The notes under the pieces: generated by a model
The model's database searches: none
Told to the model about the DNA's origin: nothing
The model's input: the letters and a program-made list of their open reading frames with translations, nothing else
Made by a program: the position numbers and the translations under genes
Part shown: in pieces, positions 12,047 through 21,940 of the stretch
How the letters are laid out: every line of letters begins with the position of its first letter
Numbering within the stretch: the stretch's first letter is position 1
NCBI RefSeq assembly: GCF_003201975.1
Contig: NZ_QJJQ01000001.1
Location: 496,001 to 560,000, forward strand
Source: Pseudogracilibacillus auburnensis
GTDB lineage: Bacteria > Bacillota > Bacilli > Bacillales > Amphibacillaceae
DNA: 64,000 nt
Direction of reading: 5' to 3'

Positions 12047-13480
12047 CTATAAAATCATTTTCGCAAGACGATAAATTCCTTCTTCAATAGCTGGTTCATC
12101 GACTTTAGCAAAGCCGAGCACCCATCCTTTCCGATTGCTACACATACAGTAAGTGCTAAGCGGATATACACGTATCCCTTTTTTGAGTGCTTGGTATGTC
12201 ACAGCTTCTTCTGCATCAAACGATTCTTCAGCTTCAAGCAGCATATGCAATCCGGTTTCAATACCGCTAAGTTTGAACTGTTCACCTAGCCTAGTTTCAA
12301 TGATCACCCTTGTCATGGCTTCATGTCTACGGCGATATACATTTCTTATTCTTCTCATATGGCGCATAAAATGACCGTGCTCGATAAAATGAGCAAGCGT
12401 CAATTGCTCCATAATTGGAAGATGGCGATAGGTCAATTCATGTACTTGGGCAAGTTGACGAATGGCCTCTTTTGGTCCAACGATTGCCGATATTCGAATA
12501 CCGGGAGCAACCATTTTAGAAAAACTCATCATATACAATGTGTTTTGTGGTTGCTGACTAAACAAAGTTGGGAGTGGACCACCACGATATCTAAATTCAC
12601 CATCATAATCGTCCTCAACGATCCAGAATTGATTTTGAACAGCCATGTGTAACAATTGTTGCCTGCGGGGTTCAGCCATAATGACTCCAACTGCACATTG
12701 GTGCGAAGGAGTAACAAAAACAAGTTTGGATTGTGGATGAATACGATCTACTTGTAGTCCATACTCGTCAACAGGAACAGGAGCGACATTCATGCCTCGA
12801 TATTTCATCGTCATCCAGGCAGCAGGAAAACCAGGATCTTCAACAGAAACCGTTTCACCTTCTTGTAATAGGGATTGAGCGATTAAATCGATGCTATGCT
12901 GCGCACCTGAAGTTAATATAATTTGGTCGATATCGACATGAACTCCTCGTTCGAATGTCAAGTAACGTTGAATTTGTTCGCGTAGTGGCACGAAGCCATA
13001 AGGATTACCGTAACCCCAACTGTCTAGGTTTACTTTTGCTGATGCCTGTAAAAAAGATTGTCTCCAACTTTTTTGAAAATGCTCATCCAAATACGGTTCA
13101 TGGGGACAGAAATCGATTTCTACGTTATGATTTTCTTTTCCCCTAAACCAGCTATGCAGCTGATCGACTGCAGAGTTTAACAATGGTAATTCTGGGGTGG
13201 ATGGTCCTTTAGATATAACATCCTCAGAAGAGCTGATTTTATAGCCCCACTCACTTATCCTTGTTCCACCACGTCGATTTGTCACAGTATACCCACGGCT
13301 GAATAATTCTTCATAAACAATTTGAATAGTGGAGCGTGAAACACCGACTAATAAAGCAAGCTCCCGAGATGGCGGAAGTAACTCACCTGGTGGCCATTTT
13401 CCTGTTGTAATATTATGAATTGCTTGATCCAGTAATTGCTGCCATATAGGGTTTTTGTCTTTTCGGTTCACTTTTAGCAT
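12047..13480 (-). CDS. MocR/PdxR-type transcriptional regulator (GntR HTH + aminotransferase domain)
   Basis: A 477-residue chimeric regulator. Residues about 5-75 form a GntR winged helix (PIWQQLLDQAIHNITTGKWPPGELLPPSRELALLVGVSRSTIQIVYEEL). From about residue 110 it is a fold-type I PLP-dependent aminotransferase with SFSKMVAPGIRI holding the PLP lysine and the expected EDDYDGEFRY motif. ATG at 13480 has GGGAGTG before it; the frame opens at 13507. It is divergent from a serine hydroxymethyltransferase gene, the natural candidate target, since MocR proteins use PLP-amino acid adducts as ligands. Confidence 0.9.
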   Translation of the reverse strand: MLKVNRKDKNPIWQQLLDQAIHNITTGKWPPGELLPPSRELALLVGVSRSTIQIVYEELFSRGYTVTNRRGGTRISEWGYKISSSEDVISKGPSTPELPLLNSAVDQLHSWFRGKENHNVEIDFCPHEPYLDEHFQKSWRQSFLQASAKVNLDSWGYGNPYGFVPLREQIQRYLTFERGVHVDIDQIILTSGAQHSIDLIAQSLLQEGETVSVEDPGFPAAWMTMKYRGMNVAPVPVDEYGLQVDRIHPQSKLVFVTPSHQCAVGVIMAEPRRQQLLHMAVQNQFWIVEDDYDGEFRYRGGPLPTLFSQQPQNTLYMMSFSKMVAPGIRISAIVGPKEAIRQLAQVHELTYRHLPIMEQLTLAHFIEHGHFMRHMRRIRNVYRRRHEAMTRVIIETRLGEQFKLSGIETGLHMLLEAEESFDAEEAVTYQALKKGIRVYPLSTYCMCSNRKGWVLGFAKVDEPAIEEGIYRLAKMIL

Positions 13481-13544
13481 TTCATTCACTCCCAGATGAT
13501 GGTGCATGTAGAATATGGATTGCTAAATAATTATTATTTGGATG

Positions 13545-13578
13545 TTACTATGCAGTCCATTTGTTGGTATACTATCAC
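13545..13578. promoter_or_regulatory. Direct repeat in the MocR-glyA intergenic region
   Basis: TTACTATGCA (13545-13554) and ATACTATCAC (13569-13578) form an imperfect direct repeat with a 24-bp pitch. MocR regulators such as GabR bind direct repeats, and TATACT inside the second copy could be the -10 of the glyA promoter. This is pattern-based inference. Confidence 0.4.
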
Positions 13579-13589
13579 ATAAATAGTTG

Positions 13590-13651
13590 CCTTTGCAACA
13601 CGATAGCATTAGGCAAAGGAGAATTTTATGCCTAATCAAAGGAAAAACTAA
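13590..13651 (+). promoter_or_regulatory. Leader of the SHMT gene: SD-masking hairpin and short leader ORF
   Basis: CCTTTGC (13590-13596) pairs perfectly with GCAAAGG (13613-13619), which contains the Shine-Dalgarno sequence of a tiny ORF MPNQRKN (13628-13651). That ORF has the best ribosome site in the region (GCAAAGGAGAATTTT before ATG). The SHMT gene starts 60 nt later with a weaker AAAGGGA site. The arrangement suggests leader-based control of translation or attenuation in addition to MocR. Confidence 0.4.
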
Positions 13652-13711
13652 TTCATTTCTTTGAATGAAGAGAATCGGGCAACGAATAAGAAAACAGAAA
13701 GGGATATTTTC

Positions 13712-14956
13712 ATGAAAAACTTGGAACAAAAAGACACCGTATTGGCTGGAGCCATTAGGCAAGAACTTTCACGACAACGAGATAAAATAGAGCTGATTGC
13801 TTCAGAAAACTTTGTTAGTCAAACTGTAATGGAAGCAACGGGTACTGTACTGACAAACAAGTATGCTGAAGGATATCCGGGAAAAAGATATTATGGTGGT
13901 TGTGATTACGTAGATGTGGTTGAGGAACTCGCTATTCAACGTGTTAAAAATCTTTTTGATGCTGAGCACGCAAATGTTCAGCCCCACTCAGGTGCGCAAG
14001 CAAATATGGCGGTCTATTTCGCTTCTGTAGAGCCTGGGGACACTATTTTAGGGATGAATTTATCTCATGGTGGTCATCTTACCCATGGGAGTCCGGTAAA
14101 TTTTTCCGGAAAAGTTTACAATTTCGTCTCTTACGGAGTAGATGAACAAACCGGGTATATTGACTATGATCATGTGCGCAAACTTGCTCATAAACATCGC
14201 CCGCGGATGATTGTTGCCGGTGCTAGCGCATATCCACGGACGATCGAATTTAAGTTATTTGCTCAAATTGCTGCTGAAGTCGGGGCTATCTTTTTTGTGG
14301 ATATGGCACATATTGCGGGAATTGTTGCGGCGGGATTGCATCCTAATCCATTACCACATGCACACTTTGTTACGACGACAACACATAAAACGTTGCGTGG
14401 ACCAAGAGGTGGTGTCATCATGTGCCGCAAATCATGGGCGCAAGCAATTGATAAAGCGATATTCCCTGGATTGCAAGGTGGCCCGTTAATGCATATCATC
14501 GCAGCAAAAGCTGTTGCGCTAGGGGAGGCGTTACAACCTGATTTCAAAACGTATATTGAACAAGTTCTTGAAAATGCCAAAGTATTGGCAGAGACATTAA
14601 TAAGTGAAGGATTAAATGTCGTTTCTGGTGGCACAGACAATCATATAGTGTTGCTTGATCTGCGTAGTATTGGACTAACGGGGAAAGAAGCCGAAAAAAT
14701 TCTTGATGAAGTAGGGATTACGGCGAATAAAAACTCCATTCCTCACGATACGACGAGCCCGCTTGTGACAAGTGGAATTCGATTTGGAAGTCCTGCTATG
14801 ACGACGAGAGGATTAGGGCCTAAAGAAATGAAAGAAATTGCCCTTCTTATTGCACTTGTATTAAAAAATCCGAATTCTTCAGTTGTTAAAGAACAGGTTT
14901 TAAGAAAAGTACATGAAATCACCAATCAGTTTCCTTTGTACGAGGGACTTCAATAA
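13712..14956 (+). CDS. glyA: Serine hydroxymethyltransferase
   Basis: A 414-residue PLP enzyme converting serine and tetrahydrofolate to glycine and 5,10-methylene-THF. Signatures are complete: [41 protein letters not shown], and [14 protein letters not shown] with the PLP lysine. The frame opens at 13661, but ATG at 13712 follows AAAGGGA and gives the standard start and length. Bacillus genomes usually hold a housekeeping glyA elsewhere; this copy, divergent from a MocR gene and with its own leader, may be an inducible second copy or may act on a related beta-hydroxy amino acid. A strong terminator follows. Confidence 0.92.
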   Translation: MKNLEQKDTVLAGAIRQELSRQRDKIELIASENFVSQTVMEATGTVLTNKYAEGYPGKRYYGGCDYVDVVEELAIQRVKNLFDAEHANVQPHSGAQANMAVYFASVEPGDTILGMNLSHGGHLTHGSPVNFSGKVYNFVSYGVDEQTGYIDYDHVRKLAHKHRPRMIVAGASAYPRTIEFKLFAQIAAEVGAIFFVDMAHIAGIVAAGLHPNPLPHAHFVTTTTHKTLRGPRGGVIMCRKSWAQAIDKAIFPGLQGGPLMHIIAAKAVALGEALQPDFKTYIEQVLENAKVLAETLISEGLNVVSGGTDNHIVLLDLRSIGLTGKEAEKILDEVGITANKNSIPHDTTSPLVTSGIRFGSPAMTTRGLGPKEMKEIALLIALVLKNPNSSVVKEQVLRKVHEITNQFPLYEGLQ

Positions 14957-15015
14957 TGTAATGCTATGTAAATTAGGGACAGCTATTTTGCGAAAATAAA
15001 TTTTGAAACTAGATT

Positions 15016-15074
15016 ATTAATAATGCCCTCCTCGGTTTGAGTATACTAAATGCTGTATCTTGGGCATTATTAAT
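15016..15074 (+). terminator. Terminator after glyA
   Basis: Perfect 13-bp stem ATTAATAATGCCC / GGGCATTATTAAT followed by TTTTTTATTTT. The 15075-15237 stretch after it holds only unrecognised reading-frame scraps on the minus strand. Confidence 0.85.
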
Positions 15075-15237
15075 TTTTTATTTTATAAAGGCCCCGTTAC
15101 AAAAACGGCGTTATGACCTTCAGTTCTTTCGGAGAAATATTAAGTAAGGTCTACTGAATAAACAGAAATCCCATCTAAATCAATAGTTTGTACTCGTTTT
15201 TCTGGATATAAAGTGCAAAGGATTTGACTGGTTTACC

Positions 15238-15550
15238 AAAAAGTCTTTGCACATGTAATGAACTAATCTAGTTGTCTGGAGCGAAAAGTGACTGACTCCA
15301 GTGGGAAAAGCAAATGGTCTTCGATGGGACGAGCATTTAGCGGAGTCCCACGAGTCTGAAGACCCCGCAGGAAGTGGTTTTCTTCCGAGGCGGGTTAAGT
15401 ACGCAACGTCCATGTCGCAACACCCGCACTAGCACGTCCTGTGCGTCGGAGGCTGAAGCCGTCCCACGGAAAGCATGTCACATTTCGCAGAAGACAACGG
15501 CAGGATGGAAAGTAATAGTTGTTCAGCAGACTCTAAGCATAATTATTTTG
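15238..15550. repeat. GC-rich interspersed repeat (Bacillaceae type)
   Basis: A locally GC-rich, non-coding stretch containing blocks such as AGACCCCGCAGGAAG, CACTAGCACGTCCTG and GTCCCACGGAAAGC. These are typical of hairpin-rich interspersed repeats in Bacillaceae. The block CACTAGCACGTCCTG is shared with the element at 51634-51930. I could not define clear terminal repeats for this copy. Confidence 0.55.
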
Positions 15551-15616
15551 ATTGTATATCAAAATGTAGGGCATTCCACTCCTGGGATCATGGCATTTTT
15601 TACAGTTCAAACATAG

Positions 15617-16192
15617 TTAGTATAAAAAACGTATTTTTACATTCCGATATTGTAAGATTAATGTCATAAGAAGAAAGCTACCTAAAAAGATAAACACATA
15701 TCTACTTGGAAAGACTTTAAATATCCCTGTTAACATGCCTCCGATTGCCATACCTAAATAACGGATGAAATTAAAAAGACCTAAAGCTGTTCCTCTATTT
15801 TCGCTGTATTCATTACTAATAATAGTTGAAAATAGGGGAGGTGAAAATCCTAGTGTTATGCCATAGCCAAATAATATGATACTTAATCCGATCATTGATT
15901 TGGTATGTAGTAAACCAAATAATATTACTAGTAAGGGCATTAAAAATAAAACAGCTATAAATAATACGTGTAATGATATTTTTTTTGAACTTTTTTAAAC
16001 AATATACTTCTCAAAATCATACTAACGGTCAAGGGTAAATATAACAAGCCAATTATTTGCAAAGGTACGTGATAATGATCGTTAAGTAATATTGGCAAGT
16101 ACACAAGAATTGAAAAATAGATGAAAAATACGAAGAAGGGTTACAATCAATATACTTACACCTATATAATTAGAAAAAAGCCATCTCCTCAT
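15617..16192 (-). pseudogene. MFS transporter remnant (frameshifted)
   Basis: The intact C-terminal part (15617-15940) encodes four membrane helices including GYGITLGFSPPLFSTIISNEYSENRGTALGLFNFIRYLGMAIGG, a drug-MFS pattern. Upstream on the same strand, in other frames, come HYHVPLQIIGLLYLPLTVSMILRSILFKKVQKK and MRRWLFSNYIGVSILIVT (ATG at 16192). At least two frameshifts separate these. Only the second half of a 12-14 helix exporter survives. Confidence 0.65.
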
Positions 16193-16413
16193 GATAGAGA
16201 AGAAGGCTAAAACGTACAATTTACAAAGGGTTAATATTATAAAAAAATGCGCTTAGTAAATAGTATTGGAGAAAAAACGAATGCATAAAAAGTTTTACAG
16301 ATTTCCCGAGTGAGAAAGTTCAACCCTTTAGGATGAGGAAGGGGAGGGAGTGGCTTTTACGGCAAAGCCCAATTTTAATTATCTAGCAATTAACCCATGA
16401 ATGTGTTAATTGC

Positions 16414-17451
16414 TTATTGTTTCACATGCGGAAATATTAACGATAAGCTCAGCCCTGAACCAAGCCCTGATGTTGCCTCCAATTGAATAGCTAAATCATG
16501 CGCCATCTTGCTTACTAAAAAAAGCCCCATCCCCGTTGCTTGTCTTGTATAAGTACCCCGTCCTCCAGTAAAGCCCTTATCAAAAATAAAGGCTAAATCT
16601 TCTTCAGAGACACCAGGTCCATTATCACGAATATGCAAAATGGTTTGGTCATGCATTTCATCGTAAATCGTTTCAAATTCCAAAATGGGATGATCCTGAT
16701 TCTTTGCAACGTATTTCGTACTATTAAAGATGATTTGTTCTAATATAAAAGCTAACCCTTTGCGGTCGGATAAAATTCCCATCTCTTCACCTATAAACTG
16801 TATTTGAAAACCAGCTTCATCTAGTAGCGTTTGATGGTCTTCAACTGTCTGCTTGCAAAATGCGAGCAAGTTTATTGACTCAAAAATATAATCTTTATGA
16901 GCAGCCCCAAGTCTGGCAAAATACAAAATTCGCTCAACGTCTCCAAGCATTTGATCTCTGACATGAAGCATACGCTGTCTAACAAGCGAAGACATTTCGT
17001 CACTGCGGTTATCTAATACCAATGTCATCAATGAAAGCGGCTTTTTAATTTCGTGAACCCATCCTTCTATATAGTTTTCATAATCGGCGAGTTCAATGAC
17101 TTGATCATTCAGTTCCGACTGATATGATCTGATGACACTTCCCATTCTACGGATAAGTGACCAATGTGTTTTAGGAGATACCCGGCATAATCTTTCTTCG
17201 TTCGCTTCATTCGGTTCTAACAAAAAATCTTGAAAGACAGTTTCGATTATTTTTTGCTTTATCATGATCATGAATACAGACAACGATATCATCGTTAGCG
17301 TAAAAACAATCATGAGCCCTACTAACACCTTAAAGGTTTCTGGGTAAGCCAACCAAGCTAAATAACTAAAAAGGAGGCTGGTAGCTATCAAGATAAGAAA
17401 CCATTGTTTATAGGCATGAAAACAATCATAGATTTGCTTTATCCATTTCAC
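16414..17451 (-). CDS. Intramembrane-sensing histidine kinase, BceS-like
   Basis: A 345-residue kinase with two N-terminal membrane helices (about residues 15-62) and almost no extracellular loop, as in BceS-type kinases that sense through their partner ABC transporter. The phospho-acceptor box is YIEGWVHEIKKPLSLM, with H about residue 133. The ATPase motifs NSTKYV, RDNGPGVSEEDLAFIFDKGFTGGRG and GMGLFLVSKMA are present. It lies 8 bp after the response regulator and is the last gene of the ABC-ABC-RR-HK operon. The inducer is probably a peptide antibiotic such as a bacitracin- or lantibiotic-like compound. Confidence 0.92.
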   Translation of the reverse strand: MKWIKQIYDCFHAYKQWFLILIATSLLFSYLAWLAYPETFKVLVGLMIVFTLTMISLSVFMIMIKQKIIETVFQDFLLEPNEANEERLCRVSPKTHWSLIRRMGSVIRSYQSELNDQVIELADYENYIEGWVHEIKKPLSLMTLVLDNRSDEMSSLVRQRMLHVRDQMLGDVERILYFARLGAAHKDYIFESINLLAFCKQTVEDHQTLLDEAGFQIQFIGEEMGILSDRKGLAFILEQIIFNSTKYVAKNQDHPILEFETIYDEMHDQTILHIRDNGPGVSEEDLAFIFDKGFTGGRGTYTRQATGMGLFLVSKMAHDLAIQLEATSGLGSGLSLSLIFPHVKQ

Positions 17452-17459
17452 GGCTTCTC

Positions 17460-18125
17460 TTACCCCCTCAGTCGATAACCTTTACCCCTGATTGTCTCAA
17501 TTTCATTCTCCAAGCCTAACTGCCGCAATGTTTTTCGTAAGCGGGTTAGATTGACTTGAAGGGCATTTTCGTCTATATATTGGTCTGTTCCCCATAAAAG
17601 TTCACTCAGTGTTGACTTGGATACAACATCAGGCCTATTTTGTACTAAAGCCAATAATAATTTACCTTCATTCGCTGATAATAATAACGACTCGAACCCT
17701 TTATACAAAGTAAAGGTATTTGGATCTAATGAAAAACTGCCACCATCTATCAAGTCTGGTTGTCCTTCAAACCTTCTTAGCAAGTTCTGAATGCGTGCCA
17801 ATAATCGGTCTCGATTACATGGTTTTATGAGATAATCATCTGCACCTAAATGAAGACCATGTAATTCATCTTGTAACTTATCTCTAGATGTAAGCATCAA
17901 TATGGGACCAATCCCTTTGGATTTTAGACTTTTACATATTTCAAAACCTGATTGTCCTGGTAAATTGATATCCAATAAGACTAAGTTTGGTGCCAAAGTG
18001 ACAATTTGCACGACTACATCATGAAAGTCGGTAATTGCTACTGCTTCAAACCCTTCTTTTTGCAATATATCCATTAATTCTTCTCGCATCCATGAATCAT
18101 CTTCAACAACAGCAATCCTCGCCAC
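17460..18125 (-). CDS. OmpR/PhoB-family response regulator, BceR-like
   Basis: A 221-residue regulator. The receiver domain has the acidic pair (VVEDDSWMREE), phospho-acceptor D in LVLLDINLPGQSG, and K in DDYLIKPCNRDRLLARI. The C-terminal winged helix ends ENALQVNLTRLRKTLRQLGLENEIETIRGKGYRL. It lies 36 bp after the permease gene and just before the kinase gene. It likely activates the ABC genes through the inverted repeat upstream of the ATPase gene. Confidence 0.92.
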   Translation of the reverse strand: MARIAVVEDDSWMREELMDILQKEGFEAVAITDFHDVVVQIVTLAPNLVLLDINLPGQSGFEICKSLKSKGIGPILMLTSRDKLQDELHGLHLGADDYLIKPCNRDRLLARIQNLLRRFEGQPDLIDGGSFSLDPNTFTLYKGFESLLLSANEGKLLLALVQNRPDVVSKSTLSELLWGTDQYIDENALQVNLTRLRKTLRQLGLENEIETIRGKGYRLRG

Positions 18126-18161
18126 TTTGGCACCTCCCTCTATATGAAATGGAACAGTTCT

Positions 18162-20327
18162 TTAATCTATATTTGGCTTCCAGCGCAATTTATCGATCTC
18201 ATGACCTGCTGAACGGGCAACAGCTACTCCATAAATCACGAAAATGATGATTACTACACATGCAAAGGTAAAGGCAATCGGATAAAGTAACGCGTTGTCT
18301 TCGATGCGAATCATCACAAATGAAATCATCGCTCTTATCCCAACAGCTGCACTCACGCATGCAAGAGACATAGGTAACAGGAAAGTCAACAACACTTGTC
18401 TATGTATCGACTTTTTCATTTGATTCCGTTTTGCTCCCAACATGGAAAGTGTTACATAGCGCTGTCCAGTCTGCTTCATCTGTGTCAAAAATTGTAAAGC
18501 TAATACCGTACAAGCAATAAGTAAGAATAAGAATCCCACATATAGTGTCGTATAACTTCCAGCAACAACATAGAAGAGTTGACGTCCAAAGTTTTGCAAA
18601 TAACTTTCAAACTGGAAGCCTGAATATTTTAATAAGTCTCTAGCTTCCATCATTGGTGTCATTAAACCTTGTTCGTCCTGCAGCTTTTGTGGGATGCGAA
18701 AATTCCAATATGATTTATAGGATTCCGTATTTAATAAAGGTTCAAACATTTGATCCGGAACGATAAATGCTGAATGAATTTCTACCGAACGGTCTGCGAC
18801 TAATCCCTTCCTTGGAATTGATGGGCGTATAGATATTTCCTGATCATGAATGCTTATTAAACTTTGCCCTTCTTTTTCAGCCTTTTCAAGAATACGATCT
18901 AGTATAGGCATGCTTTCTAGATTATCCATATGCAAAAGGTCTGGATTAAAGTATAGAGCAATTTCATCTGAATGCAGGTTCAGTGGTTTTTCTCCTATTG
19001 CTTCTAAAAGTCCATTATAAGATGATTCAGGAATGAGGTAAGGTGCTTTTGTATCAATCTCTAGGACCCCAAGCAAGTTAAGTGCTTCAGGGTTTTCAGA
19101 ACTAATAGTGTAACCTTTCATTTCTCCGGATAAAAGCTGCTCTTTATAGTTGCTTGGCAGAGCCATAATGAGCTGATCTCTTAATTCAGACCAGTCTACC
19201 AACGATACAGGCAAGTCATTTTCCTCACGTTCATCCTTAAATTTCATTTTCCCAATTTCTAATAGATTTAAGTCCTCTACATATGGTACCATTTTTTCTG
19301 AAGTGAGAAATTGCTCAACCTTTTGCTCATCCCCATTAACCGTAAAATCATATAACGAGGAACTCCTAGTAATAGCACTATCGAAACCTATAATAGTTGA
19401 AGCACCATTTGTTATCAAAATGATCGACAACGTGATTAGGATCGATGTTACAGCAACAGAAGTAGATTTATTAGCTACATTCTCTTGAAACTGCCTTAAT
19501 GTAAATGTGCGCAGACCTTTCGTAGATTTACGCTCAGACAAGCTTGCCAATAAGCCAAATAGTTTTCCAAATCCCCTCATAAAAAAGATCGTTCCTAAAC
19601 ATCCGAGAGCCAATGCCACAAACAGAAGCAGTCCTCCAAAATCTATAAAACGATATAAAACAATCGAATAGGCAACACCTAGTAAGACAAGACCCACTAA
19701 AATATGGAATACGTTGCCTTTAAAATGTCCCATATCTTGTTTCTTATCCATTTGCTCATAAAGTAATTGATGTACCTCTTGATTAAATAATCTTCCCCCA
19801 AGTATGACTAATGCTATGAGCTGGATGAATAAAAAACCGATGATCGTAAAGATTATCGCGCTTACCGACAAGCTTATTTGATGACCGATAATTCCCTGTC
19901 CGACTAGTTTAGAAACCGTCAAGCTGATGATTTCTGCTAAAAATCCCCCTATTAAAATGCCGCCAATGAGTGCCAAAATAGACGTCAAAAGCCCCTCTGC
20001 TACAAGTTGAAGAACAAGACGCTCTTTACGCATTCCTAACATGAGATAGAGCCCAAACTCTTTGCTTCTCCGATTTAATTGGTACTGATTAGCAAATAAA
20101 ATCAAGAAAAACAATAGAAATAAGGCAAATAGATACACAATGGGCATTAGGGATAAGAGTTTATCGATCGCATCACTTTCAAATTCTTTTAAGAATAGGA
20201 TAACATCTTGTCTTCCAAGTGAAAGAATGATATAAAATGAGGCTACTGCTGTTATAAGTGTTGTAAAGTAGATTAAATTTTCCTTACGACTTCGTTTCGC
20301 ATTACGATAAATCAGCCTAGAGAACAT
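18162..20327 (-). CDS. BceB-type FtsX-domain ABC permease
   Basis: A 721-residue permease with FtsX domains at both ends and a large extracellular domain between about residues 310 and 535, the architecture of BceB/VraG permeases that sense and detoxify cell-wall-active peptides. ATG at 20327 with GGGGGAGGA before it gives MFSRLIYRNAKRSRKENLIYF; a frame extension to 20345 is less likely. It overlaps the upstream ATPase gene by 11 bp, so the two are translationally coupled. Confidence 0.9.
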   Translation of the reverse strand: MFSRLIYRNAKRSRKENLIYFTTLITAVASFYIILSLGRQDVILFLKEFESDAIDKLLSLMPIVYLFALFLLFFLILFANQYQLNRRSKEFGLYLMLGMRKERLVLQLVAEGLLTSILALIGGILIGGFLAEIISLTVSKLVGQGIIGHQISLSVSAIIFTIIGFLFIQLIALVILGGRLFNQEVHQLLYEQMDKKQDMGHFKGNVFHILVGLVLLGVAYSIVLYRFIDFGGLLLFVALALGCLGTIFFMRGFGKLFGLLASLSERKSTKGLRTFTLRQFQENVANKSTSVAVTSILITLSIILITNGASTIIGFDSAITRSSSLYDFTVNGDEQKVEQFLTSEKMVPYVEDLNLLEIGKMKFKDEREENDLPVSLVDWSELRDQLIMALPSNYKEQLLSGEMKGYTISSENPEALNLLGVLEIDTKAPYLIPESSYNGLLEAIGEKPLNLHSDEIALYFNPDLLHMDNLESMPILDRILEKAEKEGQSLISIHDQEISIRPSIPRKGLVADRSVEIHSAFIVPDQMFEPLLNTESYKSYWNFRIPQKLQDEQGLMTPMMEARDLLKYSGFQFESYLQNFGRQLFYVVAGSYTTLYVGFLFLLIACTVLALQFLTQMKQTGQRYVTLSMLGAKRNQMKKSIHRQVLLTFLLPMSLACVSAAVGIRAMISFVMIRIEDNALLYPIAFTFACVVIIIFVIYGVAVARSAGHEIDKLRWKPNID

Positions 20328-21096
20328 TTGCGCTTCCTCCCCCAAGCTGAGCTAATACCTTTAAAATTCTATCATAAAATTTCTCGCGAGACTCATCTTG
20401 TTTGCGGCGCAGCTCATGAAAGATGATACCATCTTGAATAAAAAGGATTCTTGAGCAAAAACTTGCTGCATTAGGATCGTGGCTAACCATTAAAATCGTT
20501 CTTCCACTACTTCTATTAATCCCTTCCAACTTATTCATTAAGATTTTTGCAGAGCGTGTGTCTAATGCTCCTGTCGGTTCATCCGCAAGAACGATATCTG
20601 GATCAGAAATCAAACTGCGTGCAGCGGCTACCCTTTGCTTTTGTCCCCCAGACATCTGAGATGGGAATTTATGAAGGATATCCGTAATCTCTAAAAAAAC
20701 TGCTAATTTCTCTAATTTGGCACGTGCTTTTGCTACATCCATTCCATGAATAGACAATGGCAGTAGTATATTTTCTTGTCCAGTTAAATTATCTAGCAGT
20801 GCAAAATCTTGAAATAAATAACCAATTCGACTTCCTCGATATTCTTCTAAATCCTTACTATCAAAAGCGCTAATGTTTTTTCCATTTAAAAGCACACGCC
20901 CTGATGTTGGCTTTATAATCGTTGCAATGCAGTTTAATAATGTTGTTTTACCAGAGCCACTTGGACCCATTATACCTAAAAATTCTCCTGAAAGAACGTC
21001 AAAACTAATCCCGTTTAAAGCTTTTGTTATGTTGTCTTTCTTGCCATAATTTTTTTGTAAGTCTTGGACTTCTAATAATTTCCCTCGTCTGATCAT
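20317..21096 (-). CDS. BceA-type ABC transporter ATPase
   Basis: A 259-residue ATP-binding subunit. Walker A is GPSGSGKTT, the signature is MSGGQKQRVAAARSL, Walker B is IVLADEPTGALD, and the switch H is in MVSHDPN. The family is the MacB/LolD-like group that pairs with FtsX permeases. It heads the operon ATPase, permease, response regulator, kinase. The order differs from the RR-HK-ABC order of B. subtilis bceRSAB. Confidence 0.93.
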   Translation of the reverse strand: MIRRGKLLEVQDLQKNYGKKDNITKALNGISFDVLSGEFLGIMGPSGSGKTTLLNCIATIIKPTSGRVLLNGKNISAFDSKDLEEYRGSRIGYLFQDFALLDNLTGQENILLPLSIHGMDVAKARAKLEKLAVFLEITDILHKFPSQMSGGQKQRVAAARSLISDPDIVLADEPTGALDTRSAKILMNKLEGINRSSGRTILMVSHDPNAASFCSRILFIQDGIIFHELRRKQDESREKFYDRILKVLAQLGGGSANVL

Positions 21097-21149
21097 TATA
21101 TAACGCTCCTTTTTTTAGTGAAGTATGTGAAACGGTTGAAAATTGGGTT

Positions 21150-21201
21150 ATTAATATCATAACAAGTATAGAAGTCAATAAATACTTACAATTGATGTAA
21201 G
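21150..21201 (-). promoter_or_regulatory. Candidate promoter and response-regulator site of the Bce-like operon
   Basis: CTTACA-N5-TGTAAG (21185-21201) is a perfect inverted repeat just upstream, on the minus strand, of TTGACT (21173-21178). A poor -10 (ATTAAT, 21150-21155) lies 17 bp further. A TNACA/TGTNA-type repeat before the -35 is where BceR-like regulators bind; the assignment is by position and pattern only. Confidence 0.45.
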
Positions 21202-21289
21202 GAAAAATGATTGAAAATGACCTTCTTTTTAACATTTCATCATTATCATCAAAAACTAATGATATCTTTTTAACACTTGCAAAGCTACC

Positions 21290-21519
21290 TATCATTAAAT
21301 ACCTGTCAGTCAAACCTGTTATAGTTTTGAAGAAAAGTTTAGGGTTAATCTCTAAATCGCGACCAAGGGTTTGATAGTTAATGTAGTATTGTAAATCAGC
21401 AGGCACTTCTTCAAGCATCCCAGTTTCTTCTACATAGTAGAGTAACATCTTCCATATCTACAATCGGAATAACTGATAATGTCATCTTGATGTTCCAGTG
21501 ATTCTGCCAAACGATCAAA
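21290..21519 (-). pseudogene. ardA: Antirestriction protein ArdA remnant
   Basis: Minus-strand frame one reads FDRLAESLEHQDDIISYSDC. After a frameshift comes MEDVTLLYYVEETGMLEEVP then ADLQYYINYQTLGRDLEI. The pattern DC-x-x-MEDVAYYYVEETGxLxEVPExLQxYFDYExYGRDLEI is the C-terminal half of ArdA, a DNA-mimic protein carried by plasmids and conjugative elements to evade type I restriction. The N-terminal half is missing. It marks a past mobile element at this position. Confidence 0.6.
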
Positions 21520-21791
21520 TCAATAGCCTTGAAAAAAATATATAAATATTATCGTTTATTATTAATAAGGTAGGAAGGAATCCATCTACCTACAAATCAA
21601 TTAAAAAGTGAACAGGAGAAGGTCATAGATTCAGAGGTGAGAAATAGTTATATATTAGAGAAAAAGAATTGCCTACGGTAAATAAATTCGTTATTGTGTA
21701 AGTAATAGAAACGCAGAAATTTATCAACATTATATTTTGTAAAAATTAAAATCCCTCCTAATATTTGTTTCGTATAACACTATGTTAAGGG

Positions 21792-21807
21792 TTGACACTA
21801 ATGTCAA
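21792..21807. promoter_or_regulatory. Perfect inverted repeat TTGACA-N4-TGTCAA
   Basis: TTGACA CTAA TGTCAA is a perfect palindrome-with-spacer in a stretch otherwise without genes (21520-21940). It resembles an operator, but no adjacent intact gene starts from it, so its target is unknown. Confidence 0.35.
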
Positions 21808-21940
21808 TGTCAAGAGAAGAGATTTTGTTAGTTTTGAGCATTGTTAATAGAGGTTCATTGAATAAGGAGAACCCCTTGAAAGTTCCCCTATATGTTACCT
21901 AAACTATGTGAGTCCAAATTTATGGAATATCTAATGATGG

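Noticed and set aside
15080-15237. Minus-strand reading frame with YPEKRVQTIDLDGISVYSVD
   Set aside because: It has a stop and no start, runs into a repeat, and I could not match it to any family.
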